From NCBI GenBank assembly GCA_032027165.1, contig JAVSMO010000001.1, forward strand, positions 3,341,960 through 3,405,959: a stretch of 64,000 nucleotides of DNA. Reading direction: 5' to 3'. The position numbers and the translations under genes were made by a program. This document shows positions 54,736 to 63,870 of the stretch, in pieces (position 1 is the first letter of the stretch; every line of letters starts with the position of its first letter). The stretch comes from Denitratisoma sp. Lineage in GTDB: Bacteria > Pseudomonadota > Gammaproteobacteria > Burkholderiales > Rhodocyclaceae. Below the pieces are notes generated by a model that did not search any database, was not told the DNA's origin, and saw only the letters and a program-made list of their open reading frames with translations.

Positions 54736-55146
54736 TTGGATTTCATCAAGGACAACCTGGCCTGGTTCGGCCTCGCCGTGTTCAGCGGCGGCATGTTCCT
54801 CTGGCAGACCTGGCAGGCGCGCGGCGGCAGCGCCGGCGTGTCGCCGATGCAGGCCACGCTCATGATCAACCGCGAGGACGCCGTCGTGGTGGATGTGCGC
54901 GAGCCGGCCGAGTACGTCGGCGGCCACATTCCCAATTCCCGCCACATCCCGCTCTCCCAGCTCGACAAGCGCCTGCCCGAGCTGGAGAAGTTCCGCGAGC
55001 GCACCATCATCGTCAACTGCGCCAGCGGCAACCGCTCGGCCTCGGCCTGCGGTGCGCTGCGCCGGGCGGGCTTCGCCAAGGTGTTCAACCTGTCTGGGGG
55101 CATCTCCGCCTGGGACCAGGCCGGCCTGCCGGTGACCAAGAAATGA
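54736..55146 (+). CDS. Membrane-anchored rhodanese-domain protein
   Basis: 136 residues from a TTG with GGAG upstream. One N-terminal TM helix (about 9-27) precedes a single rhodanese domain with VVDVREPAEYVGGHIPNS and the active-site cysteine in VNCASGNRSASA. It handles sulfane sulfur or persulfides at the membrane. It sits 12 bp after the ArsR gene and overlaps grxC by 4 bp, so the three probably form an operon. Confidence 0.9.
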   Translation: MDFIKDNLAWFGLAVFSGGMFLWQTWQARGGSAGVSPMQATLMINREDAVVVDVREPAEYVGGHIPNSRHIPLSQLDKRLPELEKFRERTIIVNCASGNRSASACGALRRAGFAKVFNLSGGISAWDQAGLPVTKK

Positions 55147-55406
55147 CTGCCAAGGTTCTCATGTATTCGACCGCGGTGTGCCCGTACTGCGTGCGCGCCG
55201 AACAGCTCCTCAACAGCAAGGGCGTGACCGATATCGAGAAGGTTCGCGTCGACCTCGATCCCTCCCGCCGCGAGGAGATGATGCAGAAGACCGGCCGCCG
55301 CACCGTGCCGCAGATCTACATCGGCGACCACCACGTCGGCGGCTGCGACGATCTCTACGCGCTCGACCGCGCCGGCAAGCTCGATCCGCTGCTGCGCGGC
55401 GCATAA
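55143..55406 (+). CDS. grxC: Glutaredoxin 3
   Basis: 87-residue dithiol glutaredoxin, with active site CPYC at about 13-16, TVPQIYIG (cis-Pro glutathione site) and GGCDDLYALD. Reduces protein and glutathione disulfides in the cytosol. Its ATG overlaps the rhodanese stop (ATGA); secB follows by 34 bp, the widespread grxC-secB order. Confidence 0.95.
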   Translation: MTAKVLMYSTAVCPYCVRAEQLLNSKGVTDIEKVRVDLDPSRREEMMQKTGRRTVPQIYIGDHHVGGCDDLYALDRAGKLDPLLRGA

Positions 55407-55440
55407 ATTTCTCAACTGCTTCTTCACCCGGTTCCACGCC

Positions 55441-55902
55441 ATGTCAGAGACTGCCCAGCCCGTTTTCACCATCGAGAAGGTCTACGTCAAGGACCTCTCC
55501 CTTGAAATCCCCAATGCCCCGCAGATCTTCCTCGAGCGCGAGCAGCCCGCGGTCGAGGTCGGCCTGCAGTCGGAGGCGAACGGCCTCGGCGACGGCATCT
55601 TCGAGGTGGTGCTGACCGTCACCGTCACCGCCAAGGTGGGCGAGAAGACCCAGTTCCTGGTCGAGGCGGCGCAGGGCGGCATCTTCCAGATCCGCAACGT
55701 GCCGGACGAGGAACTCGAGCCGGTGGTCGCCATCGCCTGCCCCAACATCCTCTTCCCCTACGCGCGTGAGACCGTCTCCGACACCATCACCCGCGCCGGC
55801 TTCCAGCCGGTGCTGCTGGCGCCGGTGAATTTCGAGGCGCTCTACCGCCAGCGCCTGGAGCAGCAGGCCCAGCAGCAGCCGGGCGAAATTCCCATCCAGT
55901 GA
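55441..55902 (+). CDS. secB: Protein-export chaperone SecB
   Basis: 153 residues. Keeps precursors unfolded and passes them to SecA. PVFTIEKVYVKDLSLEIPNAP at the N-terminus, VTAKVGEKTQFLVEAAQGGIF, PNILFPYARETVSDTITRAGF and PVNFEALYRQR are typical. Its stop overlaps the next ATG (TGATG). Confidence 0.97.
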   Translation: MSETAQPVFTIEKVYVKDLSLEIPNAPQIFLEREQPAVEVGLQSEANGLGDGIFEVVLTVTVTAKVGEKTQFLVEAAQGGIFQIRNVPDEELEPVVAIACPNILFPYARETVSDTITRAGFQPVLLAPVNFEALYRQRLEQQAQQQPGEIPIQ

Positions 55903-56342
55903 TGCGCCGCCTCGCCGCCGTCCTCGCCGGACTGACTTTTCTCGCCTCGCCCGCCTGGGCGCTGGAGTACCTATCGGTGGCCGAGGCCGGGTCGGTGATG
56001 TATGACGCGCCCTCGCAAAAGGCCAGGCCGCTCTTCATCGTCCTGCGCGGGACGCCGGTCGAGGCAGTGGTGAGCCTGGAAGGCTGGGTCAAGGTGCGCG
56101 ATGCCGCCGGCGATCTCGCCTGGATCGAGAAAAAATCCCTTGCCGAGAAGCGCATGCTCATCGTCACGGCGACGAGTGCCGAAGTGCGCAGCCAGGCCGA
56201 AGCCGGCGCGCCGCTGGTCTTCGAGGCCGACAAGGACGTCCTTCTGGAACTCGTCGAGCCGGGCCCGCTCGGCTGGGCGAAGGTGCGCCACCGCGACGGC
56301 CAGTCCGGTTTCGTGCGCGCCAGCCAGGTCTGGGGACTCTGA
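55902..56342 (+). CDS. Exported SH3-domain protein
   Basis: 146 residues: signal peptide (1-21, AWA|LE), then two bacterial SH3-like repeats at about 25-80 ([23 protein letters not shown], quoted: [13 protein letters not shown]) and 85-145 ([29 protein letters not shown]). Likely a periplasmic peptidoglycan- or peptide-binding protein; the secB-SH3-gpsA order recurs in betaproteobacteria. The signal-peptide codons contain one copy of the GACTGACTTTT repeat. Confidence 0.85.
   Translation: MRRLAAVLAGLTFLASPAWALEYLSVAEAGSVMYDAPSQKARPLFIVLRGTPVEAVVSLEGWVKVRDAAGDLAWIEKKSLAEKRMLIVTATSAEVRSQAEAGAPLVFEADKDVLLELVEPGPLGWAKVRHRDGQSGFVRASQVWGL
55930..55940 (+). repeat. Copy of dispersed repeat core GACTGACTTTT
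   Basis: Exact 11-bp core, inside the signal-peptide codons of the SH3-domain protein (translated GLTF). Confidence 0.45.
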
Positions 56343-56349
56343 TTTCCGC

Positions 56350-57339
56350 ATGAAGATCGCCATCCTCGGCGCCGGCGCGTGGGGAACGGCGCTCGCCATC
56401 GCCTTTGCCCGCCGCCATGAGGTTGTCCTGTGGGCGCGGGATGCCGCCCAGGCGGACGCCATGCGCGCGACGCGCGAGAACGCCCGCTACCTGCCGGGCA
56501 GTGTCTTCCCTGAAGCGCTGCGCATCGAGGCCGATTTCGCCGCCGCGGCCGGCGCCAGCGAACTCAACGTCATCGCCACGCCGCTCCTCGGCCTGCGCCC
56601 AACCCTGCACCAGCTGCGCGCGACAGCGCCGGCGACGCCCGTGATCTGGGTGTGCAAGGGGCTGGAGGCGGGCAGCCAGATGCTGCCGCACCAGATCGTT
56701 GCCGGGGAACTGGGCGAAGGCGTGCCCTGCGGCGCGCTCACCGGTCCCAGCTTCGCGGAGGAAGTGGCGCAGGGCCTGCCCACCGCGATCACCCTGGCCG
56801 CCGCCGACGGCGCCTTTGCCGAGGCCACGGCGCAGGCGCTGCACAATTCCCGTTTGCGCGTGTATGCCAATCACGACGTGGTCGGCGCGGAAGTCGCCGG
56901 CGCCGTGAAGAACGTCATGGCCATCGCCGCCGGCATATCCGACGGCATGGGCTTCGGACTGAATGCCCGCGCCGCCCTCATCACGCGCGGCCTGGCGGAA
57001 ATCACGCGGCTCGGCCTGGCGCTGGGCGGCAAGCGCGAAACCTTCATGGGGCTGGCCGGCATGGGCGACCTCATCCTCACCTGCACCGGCGATCTGTCGC
57101 GCAACCGCCGCGTCGGCCTGGCACTGGCGAAAGGCGTGGCGCTGGAACGGATCCTGCGCGACCTTGGCCATACGGCCGAGGGGGTGTCCAGCGCGCGCGA
57201 GGTCGCCGTGCTGGCTGCGCGGCTCAATATCGAGATGCCCATCACCCAAGCGGTGAAGGGCGTGCTGCACGACGGCGTGCCGGCCAGCGCGGCCGTGGAG
57301 CAACTGCTCGGCCGCGACCCCAAACTGGAAACCGCCTAA
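56350..57339 (+). CDS. gpsA: NAD(P)-dependent glycerol-3-phosphate dehydrogenase
   Basis: Reduces DHAP to sn-glycerol-3-phosphate for phospholipid synthesis. 329 residues. [12 protein letters not shown] binds the cofactor; VWVCKGLE-like [27 protein letters not shown] and the catalytic lysine in [17 protein letters not shown] are present. Overlaps trmL tail-to-tail by 4 bp. Confidence 0.96.
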   Translation: MKIAILGAGAWGTALAIAFARRHEVVLWARDAAQADAMRATRENARYLPGSVFPEALRIEADFAAAAGASELNVIATPLLGLRPTLHQLRATAPATPVIWVCKGLEAGSQMLPHQIVAGELGEGVPCGALTGPSFAEEVAQGLPTAITLAAADGAFAEATAQALHNSRLRVYANHDVVGAEVAGAVKNVMAIAAGISDGMGFGLNARAALITRGLAEITRLGLALGGKRETFMGLAGMGDLILTCTGDLSRNRRVGLALAKGVALERILRDLGHTAEGVSSAREVAVLAARLNIEMPITQAVKGVLHDGVPASAAVEQLLGRDPKLETA

Positions 57340-57800
57340 CTGCCGCCGGCGTAGCCGTTCTGCCGCCAGGCCTCGAACACCATCACCGCCACCGCATTCG
57401 AGAGGTTCAGGCTGCGGTTGCCCGCCACCATGGGCAGGCGGATGCATTGGCCGGGCGGGACGCTCTCCAACATGTCTTGCGGCAGCCCCCGCGATTCCGG
57501 CCCGAAGACGAAGGCGTCGTTCGCCTGATAGCGCGGCGCATCGAAGCGCGTGCCGCCCCGGGTGCTGACGAAGAACAGCCGGCTGCCCGCCAGTGCGGCC
57601 AGGCAATCCTGCCAGGTCTCGTGCACGCTGACCCGGGCAATATCGTGGTAGTCCAGGCCGGCCCGGGCCAGTTGCCGGTCTTCCAGGTTGAACCCGAGCG
57701 GCTTCACCAGATGCAGCTTCGCGCCGGTATTGGCGGTCAGGCGGATCGCATTTCCTGCATTCGGCGGAATTTCCGGCTGGTAGAGAACGACATGAAACAC
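57336..57800 (-). CDS. trmL: tRNA (cytidine(34)-2'-O)-methyltransferase TrmL
   Basis: 154-residue SPOUT methyltransferase that modifies the wobble base of tRNA-Leu. [40 protein letters not shown] and [16 protein letters not shown] form the knotted SAM site. Single gene, transcribed away from the MSHA operon. Confidence 0.94.
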   Translation of the reverse strand: MFHVVLYQPEIPPNAGNAIRLTANTGAKLHLVKPLGFNLEDRQLARAGLDYHDIARVSVHETWQDCLAALAGSRLFFVSTRGGTRFDAPRYQANDAFVFGPESRGLPQDMLESVPPGQCIRLPMVAGNRSLNLSNAVAVMVFEAWRQNGYAGGS

Positions 57801-57829
57801 TTGAATCCCTTCTTGAATGAGGGTATTTT
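57801..57829 (+). promoter_or_regulatory. Possible sigma70 promoter for the MSHA operon
   Basis: TTGAAT at 57801-57806 and TATTTT at 57824-57829 with a 17-bp spacer, in an AT-rich gap between trmL and mshE. Confidence 0.4.
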
Positions 57830-57839
57830 CGTATATGTT

Positions 57840-57861
57840 AAGCGGTGTTACACGCTTTTTT
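57840..57861 (+). terminator. Terminator-like hairpin in the mshE leader
   Basis: AAGCG-(G)-TG / CACGCTT with a TTA loop and TTTTTT directly after. It lies between the predicted promoter and the mshE start, so it is either an attenuator or a 5'-end stabilising hairpin. The stem is short with one bulge. Confidence 0.35.
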
Positions 57862-57892
57862 GCATAAACCAGTTTAACTTTTTTGGAACTTC

Positions 57893-59596
57893 ATGGCTCG
57901 CCCGGAAAAAATCAGGCTCGGCGAACTGCTGGTTCAGCAGGCCCTGATTACCGAAGATCAGCTCAAGCAGGCGCTCGAGGAGCAGAAGAAGAGCGGGCGC
58001 AAGCTCGGCCGCGTGCTGATCGACAGCAAATTCGTCACCGAGGAGGGCATTTCCCAGGCGATGGCCAAGCAGTTGGCCATCCCTTACATCAACCTGCGCA
58101 GCTACAACCTCAAACCCAACACGGTGCGCATGCTCTCCGAAGCGCAGGCGCGCCGTTTCCGTGCCCTCGTGCTGGAGGATCGCGGCGCGGCCATCCGCGT
58201 CGGCTTTGCCGACCCGACCGACCTGTTTGCCTACGACGAAGTGTCGCGCGCCCTCAAGCGCGACATTGAACTCACGGTCGTCACCGAAAGCCAGCTGCTG
58301 GAGACCATCGACCGCGTCTACCAGCGCACCGAGGAGATCTCCGGTCTCGCCCAGGAACTGACGGCCGAACTGGGCGACGTTACCGTCGATCTGGGCGCGA
58401 TGGGCATTACGCCGGGCCTGGAAGAGGCCCCGGTCGTCAAGCTGCTGCAGTCCGTCTTCGAGGCGGCGGTGCAGGTGCGCGCCTCCGACGTACACATCGA
58501 GCCGCAGGAAAAATCGCTGGTCATCCGCTTTCGCGTCGACGGCATCCTGCACGTTCAGACCCAAGCCGACATCAAGATCGCCACGGCCCTGCTGCTGCGC
58601 CTGAAACTGATGTCCGGCCTCGACATTTCCGAGAAGCGCCTGCCGCAGGACGGTCGTTTCAACGTCAAGATTCGCAATACCGCTGTTGACGTGCGTATTT
58701 CCACTATGCCGACCCAGCACGGCGAGGCGGCGGTAATGCGTTTGCTCAACCAGAGCGGCGGCCTGCTCGGCCTCGACAAACTCGGCATGCCGCAGCGCAT
58801 CGTCGACCGCCTGCGCGAGGTCATCCACCACCCGAGCGGCATGGTGCTGGTCACCGGGCCCACCGGCAGCGGCAAGACGACGACGCTGTACGCGGCGCTG
58901 TCCGAGGTGAACACCCCGGAGAAGAAGATCATCACCGTCGAGGATCCGGTCGAATACCGCCTGCCAGGCATCAACCAGGTGCAGGTGAACGACAAGATCG
59001 ACCTGACCTTCGACCGCGTGCTGCGTTCGGCCCTGCGCCAGGATCCGGACATCGTCCTGGTCGGCGAGATGCGTGACCAGACCACCGCCGAGATCGGCCT
59101 GCGCGCCGCCATGACCGGCCACATGGTGTTCTCCACCCTGCACACCAACGACGCCGTGTCGACGCCGGTGCGCCTGCTCGACATGGGCGTGCCGCGCTAC
59201 ATGGTGGCGCTGTCGCTGCGCCTGGTGCTGGCGCAGCGCCTGGTGCGCGTCGTCTGCGACCATTGCGCGCGGACGCACACCCTGACCCCCCATGAGCACG
59301 AGTGGCTGCGCGTGGAGCTGGGCGAGGCCATCGAACGCCATGAGTTCCGCGAGGGCGTGGGCTGCTCGCATTGCAACGGCACCGGCTATGCCGGGCGGAC
59401 CGGCATCTACGAGATGCTCGAGATGACCGGCCGGGTGGTCGAGGCCGCCAACCACGAGAATCCCAGCGCCTTCGTCAAGGCGGCGCGCGAGCAGATGGCC
59501 GGCCACACCCTGAACAAGGACGCCCTGCGCGTCGCGATTGAAGGGCGCACGACGGTGGCGGAAGCCATGCGCGTCAGTTCGCAGTCGGACGACTGA
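57893..59596 (+). CDS. mshE: MSHA pilus extension ATPase MshE-like (GspE/PilB family)
   Basis: 567-residue hexameric ATPase that powers pilin polymerisation. The N-terminus has the MshEN c-di-GMP signature: RLGELLVQQALITEDQLKQ at 8-26 and a second looser block KLGRVLIDSKFVTEEGISQ about 28 residues later. The ATPase core has Walker A GPTGSGKTTTLY, the Asp box, VGEMRDQTTAEIGLRAAMTGH (quoted: VGEMRDQTTAEIGL) and a tetracysteine zinc site CDHC / CSHC. The following genes identify the system as MSHA-type rather than type II secretion. No strong Shine-Dalgarno is visible before 57893. Confidence 0.92.
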   Translation: MARPEKIRLGELLVQQALITEDQLKQALEEQKKSGRKLGRVLIDSKFVTEEGISQAMAKQLAIPYINLRSYNLKPNTVRMLSEAQARRFRALVLEDRGAAIRVGFADPTDLFAYDEVSRALKRDIELTVVTESQLLETIDRVYQRTEEISGLAQELTAELGDVTVDLGAMGITPGLEEAPVVKLLQSVFEAAVQVRASDVHIEPQEKSLVIRFRVDGILHVQTQADIKIATALLLRLKLMSGLDISEKRLPQDGRFNVKIRNTAVDVRISTMPTQHGEAAVMRLLNQSGGLLGLDKLGMPQRIVDRLREVIHHPSGMVLVTGPTGSGKTTTLYAALSEVNTPEKKIITVEDPVEYRLPGINQVQVNDKIDLTFDRVLRSALRQDPDIVLVGEMRDQTTAEIGLRAAMTGHMVFSTLHTNDAVSTPVRLLDMGVPRYMVALSLRLVLAQRLVRVVCDHCARTHTLTPHEHEWLRVELGEAIERHEFREGVGCSHCNGTGYAGRTGIYEMLEMTGRVVEAANHENPSAFVKAAREQMAGHTLNKDALRVAIEGRTTVAEAMRVSSQSDD

Positions 59597-59601
59597 GCGG
59601 C

Positions 59602-60828
59602 ATGGCCTACTTTGCCTATACCGCCCGCAACGCCCAGGGCGCCCTCACCCAAGGCACCCTGGAGAGCGCCAGCGCAACAGCGCTGGCGGACCATCTCACG
59701 TCGACCGGCGTCACGCCGATCCGCATCGATGCGGTGCCAGGGCCCGAGGAGGGTGTGCTGGCCCAGTTCTCGCGCCTGCGCGACATGGGCAGGGTGGGTC
59801 ATCTCGACATCCTCATCTTCAGCCGGCAGATGTACGCCCTGCTCAAGGCAGGCGTGCCGATCATGCGGTCTCTGGCGGCGCTGCAGGAATCCTGCACCAA
59901 CCGCGCCTTCGCCGACGTGATCGGCGACCTGCGCGAGTCGCTCGATTCGGGCCGCGAGCTATCGCAGGCCATGGCGCGCCAGCCGAAGGTGTTCAGCCCC
60001 TTCTACGTGTCGATGGTGCGCGTGGGCGAGACCACCGGCCGGCTGGAGGAGATCTTCATCAGCCTGTTCCACCACCTGGAGTTCCAGCAGTACATGCGCA
60101 ACCAGGTGAAGTCGGCGCTGCGCTACCCCGGCTTCGTGGTCGGGGTCATGGCCTTGGCGCTGGTGATCATCAATCTTTTCGTCATCCCGCAGTTCACCAA
60201 GGTCTTCAAGAGCCTGAAGGCCGAACTGCCCTTCATGACCAAGGTGATCGTCGCCTCGTCGGATTTCTTCGTCGCCTGGTGGCCGGTGATGCTGCTGGCG
60301 GTGGTCGCTGCTGCGGTTGGCTTCCGCCTCATGCTGGCCTCGAAGCAGGGGCGCTTCAACTGGGACCGCTTCAAGCTGCGCATCCCCATCGCCGGCAGCA
60401 TCGTGCTGAAGGCCACGCTGGCGCGCTTTGCCCGCAGCCTGGCGCTCGGCCTGAAAAGTGGCGTGCCGGCGGTGCAGGCGCTCTCGCTCACCGCGCAGGT
60501 GGTCGAGAACGACTTCGTCGCGAGAAAGGTCGAGGACATGCGCCTCGGCGTGGAGCGCGGCGAGAGCATCCTGCGCACCGCCGTCCAGGCCAAAATCTTT
60601 ACGCCGGTCGTGCTTCAGATGGTCATGGTCGGCGAGGAATCCGGCGCGCTCGACGACATGATGGAAGAGGTTGCCGAGATGTACCAGCGCGAGGTCGAAT
60701 ACGAGCTGAAGAACCTCTCGGCGCAGATCGAGCCGATCCTCATCGTCTTCCTCGGCGTGATCGTGCTGATCCTGGCGCTGGGCGTGTTCCTGCCGATGTG
60801 GGATCTCGGGAAGGCGATGATCAAGTGA
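59602..60828 (+). CDS. mshG: MSHA inner-membrane platform protein MshG-like (GspF/PilC family)
   Basis: 408 residues with the GspF fold: two cytoplasmic helical domains ([19 protein letters not shown] near 75; [20 protein letters not shown] near 275) and three membrane helices (about 170-195, 220-245, 375-398). It couples the ATPase to the pilus base. 5-bp gap after mshE and 4-bp overlap with the next gene. Confidence 0.93.
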   Translation: MAYFAYTARNAQGALTQGTLESASATALADHLTSTGVTPIRIDAVPGPEEGVLAQFSRLRDMGRVGHLDILIFSRQMYALLKAGVPIMRSLAALQESCTNRAFADVIGDLRESLDSGRELSQAMARQPKVFSPFYVSMVRVGETTGRLEEIFISLFHHLEFQQYMRNQVKSALRYPGFVVGVMALALVIINLFVIPQFTKVFKSLKAELPFMTKVIVASSDFFVAWWPVMLLAVVAAAVGFRLMLASKQGRFNWDRFKLRIPIAGSIVLKATLARFARSLALGLKSGVPAVQALSLTAQVVENDFVARKVEDMRLGVERGESILRTAVQAKIFTPVVLQMVMVGEESGALDDMMEEVAEMYQREVEYELKNLSAQIEPILIVFLGVIVLILALGVFLPMWDLGKAMIK

Positions 60829-61301
60829 GGCGGCAGGGGGGGCTCACCGCGATCGAGTTCGCCGTGGTGCTCCTGGTCTTCTCGCTGCTGCTGGCGGGGC
60901 TGTCGCGGGTGCTGGGCTATGCCGAGGAGCAGGCCGAGAAGACGATGGTGCGCTATGCCGTCATGGCCCTCGAGTCCGGCCTCAAGATAGAGGCTGCCAG
61001 CCGCCTAACGCGGGGCCGTGGTGCCGACGTGGCGAAGCTGGCCGGCGAAGACCCGTTCCGGTGGGTCGACCCGAAGCCGAAGGGCTATCGCGGCGAATGG
61101 CAGGCACCGGCGCCGGGCATGCAGGCCGAGCCGGGGTGGTATTGGGATGGACAGAAGTCGGAAGCGGTCTATGTGCTGACGCTCAGCGACCGCTTCAAGC
61201 CGGGCCCGAGCGGCAAGGCGGAGATTCGCTACCGCGTCGAGGCGGAATCGGGCGGGGTGCGGATCGCCCTGCGGCCGGTGGAGAATTACCAGTGGTTCTA
61301 G
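60825..61301 (+). CDS. Prepilin-like protein (MshF position)
   Basis: 158 residues from GTG 60825, which overlaps the mshG stop (GTGA). The N-terminus [23 protein letters not shown] has a glycine cleavage site, glutamate at +5 and a hydrophobic helix, i.e. a type III signal, though the +1 residue is Leu instead of Phe. The remainder is a soluble domain ending in NYQWF. It holds the place of mshF in Vibrio-type loci; sequence similarity to MshF is not established. Confidence 0.7.
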   Translation: MRRQGGLTAIEFAVVLLVFSLLLAGLSRVLGYAEEQAEKTMVRYAVMALESGLKIEAASRLTRGRGADVAKLAGEDPFRWVDPKPKGYRGEWQAPAPGMQAEPGWYWDGQKSEAVYVLTLSDRFKPGPSGKAEIRYRVEAESGGVRIALRPVENYQWF

Positions 61302-61360
61302 CAGCGGAACGAATGCTGCTAAAGTTATATAAGAAGGTCTCTCAAGGAAGGAGTGCAGTC

Positions 61361-61849
61361 ATGAAAGGCAACAACAAGGGCTTTACCCTGATCGAACTCA
61401 TCGTGGTGATCACCATCCTCGGCATCCTCGCCGCGGTGGCGCTGCCGCGCTTCGTCAGCCTGCAGGGGGATGCTCGTGCAGCTTCCGCTCGGGCGGCGCT
61501 GGGGGCGATGCAGGCGGCGGCGGCTTTGACCCACGGTGCGAATCTCGCCCGGAGCCAGGCAGCGAATGCGGCAGCCGACGTAGAGGGGCCGACCGATGTC
61601 ACCATGTGTAATCGCTATCCGACAGCTGACGCGGCCGGAATTATTTTCGCGGCCGGCATTACCGCCACCGACTACCAGATTGCCGGCGGGGGCACGACCG
61701 ACACGAGTGCAGTCACAGTGAGGCCGAACGGCGTGGCCGCCGCTTCCACGACCTGCGTCGTGACCTATACGGCAGCGGCGGGCGGCGGGTCCTGCACGGC
61801 CCCGGGCAATTCGCCGACGTTTGCGATCGACGTTTCGAACTGCAACTGA
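61361..61849 (+). CDS. mshA: MSHA-type major pilin (MshA/MshB-like)
   Basis: 162 residues with AAGGAG before ATG 61361. [37 protein letters not shown] (quoted: [33 protein letters not shown]) is the MSHA pilin N-terminus, cleaved after Gly7 by the prepilin peptidase. The globular part has three cysteines usable for the C-terminal disulfide (CVVTY, GSCTAP, SNCN). Preceded by a 6-bp hairpin AGCAGC / GCTGCT at 61300-61320 and an AT-rich segment that may hold its own promoter. MshA versus MshB cannot be decided. Confidence 0.85.
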   Translation: MKGNNKGFTLIELIVVITILGILAAVALPRFVSLQGDARAASARAALGAMQAAAALTHGANLARSQAANAAADVEGPTDVTMCNRYPTADAAGIIFAAGITATDYQIAGGGTTDTSAVTVRPNGVAAASTTCVVTYTAAAGGGSCTAPGNSPTFAIDVSNCN

Positions 61850-61900
61850 TCTGCAGTGCTGCGCCGCTGCGGGTCCCGGCGCCGCACAACGCAGATCGTC

Positions 61901-61925
61901 GCCGTATCGCAGGGACTGACTTTTG
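61901..61925 (+). repeat. Full copy of dispersed repeat (GCCGTATCGCAG + GACTGACTTTTG type)
   Basis: 25-bp element matching the copy at 43140 at 24 of 25 positions. Here it is intergenic, between the pilin and the next prepilin gene, and is followed 5 bp later by a GGCCCGCC-AC-GGCGGGCC hairpin (61930-61947). Confidence 0.65.
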
Positions 61926-61972
61926 TACTGGCCCGCCACGGCGGGCCGCTGTCCGGAGCGGGCGGGGATGCC

Positions 61973-62446
61973 ATGAACGGCGGAGACTTGGCGGGCGTAA
62001 GGCGGCATCGCACAGCCGGCTTCACTCTCGTCGAACTGATCACCATCATGGTGGTGGCGGCCATCCTGGCCGCCGTTGCCGCGCCGCGCTTCTTCACCCG
62101 CCTTTCCTTCGAGGAGCGCGGCTTCTACGACCAGAGCGTCGCCGCGATCCGCTATGCCCAGCGCGTCGCCATTGCCGAGCGGCGCAATGTCTTCGTCGTC
62201 ATGGAGGCGAACCGGCTTCGCCTCTGCTACGACGCCGCCTGCGTTGCCGGGGTGCGCGAGCCGGGCGCCGGCAATGCCTACGACATCGGCACGCCGGACG
62301 GCGTCGGCCTCGACACGACGGCAACCTTCAGCTTCAATGGCCTTGGCCAGCCTTCACTCGCGGCAAACATGGTCGTGACGGTGACCGGCCAGGACAACCG
62401 CACTTTCACGGTGCAGCAGGAGACAGGCTTTGTCGCCACGCCTTAA
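61973..62446 (+). CDS. mshC: Prepilin, MshC/GspH-like
   Basis: 157 residues from ATG 61973. RTAG|FTLVELITIMVVAAILAAVAAPRFF (quoted: FTLVELITIMVVAAILAA) is a class III signal peptide; DQSVAAIRYAQRVAIAERRNVFVV matches the GspH/FimT-like helix typical of MshC. A cysteine pair (LCYDAACV) follows. The 123 bp upstream contain a dispersed repeat and a hairpin. It overlaps the next frame by 17 bp. Confidence 0.82.
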   Translation: MNGGDLAGVRRHRTAGFTLVELITIMVVAAILAAVAAPRFFTRLSFEERGFYDQSVAAIRYAQRVAIAERRNVFVVMEANRLRLCYDAACVAGVREPGAGNAYDIGTPDGVGLDTTATFSFNGLGQPSLAANMVVTVTGQDNRTFTVQQETGFVATP

Positions 62447-63020
62447 ACATCTGCGCCAGCGCGGCATCTCGCTCATCGAGACGATCCTGTTCATGGTCAT
62501 CGTCAGCGTGGCGGTGGCCGGCGTCATGGGCGTGTACGCGATCACCACGCGCTCCTCGGCCGACCCGCTGGTGCGCAAGCAGGCGCTGGCCATCGCCGAG
62601 TCGCTGCTGGAGGAGGTGCGCCTGATGCCCTTCACCTACTGCGATCCGGACGACGCCAACGTGACGACCGCCACCAGCGCCGTCGTCGGCGCCGGGCCGA
62701 CCTTCTGCGCGACGGCAGCGGAAGCGGCGATGGCGCCGGAAGTCGGGGAGACGCGCTACTCGGCCACGACCCCGTTCGACAACGTGAACGACTACCACGG
62801 CTTCGATACGGCCGCGGCCGTGCCTGCCGGCATCTGCGACATCTCGGGCGCCTGCATTGCAGCGCTGGCCGGCTACCGCGCAACCGTGGCGGTGGCGCCG
62901 ACGGCCTTCAACGGCATCCCGGCAACCGAGGCCCTGCTGATCACCGTGACGGTCACCGGGCCGAACGGCGAGGCCGTTTCCCTTTCCGGCATCAGAACCC
63001 GCCATGCGCCGAACCTCTGA
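62430..63020 (+). CDS. mshD: Prepilin, MshD/PilV-like
   Basis: 196 residues from TTG 62430, with GGAG about 8 nt upstream. QRG|ISLIETILFMVIVSVAVAGVMG is a type III signal with Glu at +5, and ADPLVRKQALAIAESLLEEV is the MshD/PilV block after it. The start codon is uncertain because no ATG precedes the signal. Overlaps the next gene by 17 bp. Confidence 0.82.
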   Translation: MSPRLKHLRQRGISLIETILFMVIVSVAVAGVMGVYAITTRSSADPLVRKQALAIAESLLEEVRLMPFTYCDPDDANVTTATSAVVGAGPTFCATAAEAAMAPEVGETRYSATTPFDNVNDYHGFDTAAAVPAGICDISGACIAALAGYRATVAVAPTAFNGIPATEALLITVTVTGPNGEAVSLSGIRTRHAPNL

Positions 63021-63870
63021 TCGCCGCGGACAGGCCGGCTTCACGCTGGTCGAGATGATCGTGGCGATCACGATCACTGCCATTCTCTCCGGCATCGTCG
63101 TTCTCTTCATCAAGGTGCCCCTGGATAGCTACTTCGACGTTTCCCGCCGTGCCGAATTGACCGACGCCGCCGACCTGGCCGTGCGGCGCATTGCGCGCGA
63201 GGTGCAGGGCGCGCTGCCGAACAGCGTGCGCGTCAGCACCGTCGCAGGCGTCACCTATCTCGAGTTCCTCGCCGTCCGTACTGGCGGACGCTATCGCGAG
63301 CAGCCGGCTGGCACCTGTCCCGGCGGCAACAGCGACGAGCTGGAAATCGGTCTGTCGGACACCTGCTTCCGCACGCTGGGCGACATCGCCGAAATCGGCC
63401 AGATCGTGGCGGGAAGCGATTCCCTGGTGGTCTACAACCTCGGCGCGGGCCATGCCGATGCCGACGCCTATGTCGGCGCCAACCGGGTGCCGGTCGCCAC
63501 CGCCACGGATGGCGCCGGCAGCGAGACATTCACCTTCGCCGCCAAGACCTTTCCGCTGGCCTCGCCCTCCCGACGCTTCTTCGTCGTATCCGGGCCGGTG
63601 ACCTATGCATGCGATCCGACGGCCGGTAATCAGGTGCTGCGCCGCCATTGGGGCTATGCCATCGCCGCTGCCCAGCCGACGCCGCCCGCCGGCGGGGCGA
63701 CGGCCCTGCTGGCGAGCGGCGTGACCGCCTGCAATATTGCGTACTCCGAGGGGGCCGGTTCCCGCAACGGCGTGGTCAGCGTCAATTTGACGCTGACCCG
63801 CACCGATGCCGGCGGCAACGCCGAAAACGTCACGCTGTACGCGCAGGCCCACGTGGTGAATTCGCCATGA
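63004..63870 (+). CDS. mshO: Prepilin, MshO-like
   Basis: 288 residues. GQAG|FTLVEMIVAITITAILSGIVVLFIK is the prepilin helix, followed by SRRAELTDAADLAVRRIAREVQGALPNSVRV (quoted: ADLAVRRIAREVQGALPNSV), diagnostic of MshO/PilW-type minor pilins. Two cysteine pairs lie in the globular part. Its stop overlaps the next ATG (ATGA). Confidence 0.86.
   Translation: MRRTSDRRGQAGFTLVEMIVAITITAILSGIVVLFIKVPLDSYFDVSRRAELTDAADLAVRRIAREVQGALPNSVRVSTVAGVTYLEFLAVRTGGRYREQPAGTCPGGNSDELEIGLSDTCFRTLGDIAEIGQIVAGSDSLVVYNLGAGHADADAYVGANRVPVATATDGAGSETFTFAAKTFPLASPSRRFFVVSGPVTYACDPTAGNQVLRRHWGYAIAAAQPTPPAGGATALLASGVTACNIAYSEGAGSRNGVVSVNLTLTRTDAGGNAENVTLYAQAHVVNSP

Noticed and set aside
54379..54747. Identical 12-mer TTGGATTTCATC at the starts of the ArsR and rhodanese genes
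   Set aside because: Many 12-mer pairs are expected in 64 kb by chance, and both simply encode Met-Asp-Phe-Ile. Not a meaningful repeat on its own.
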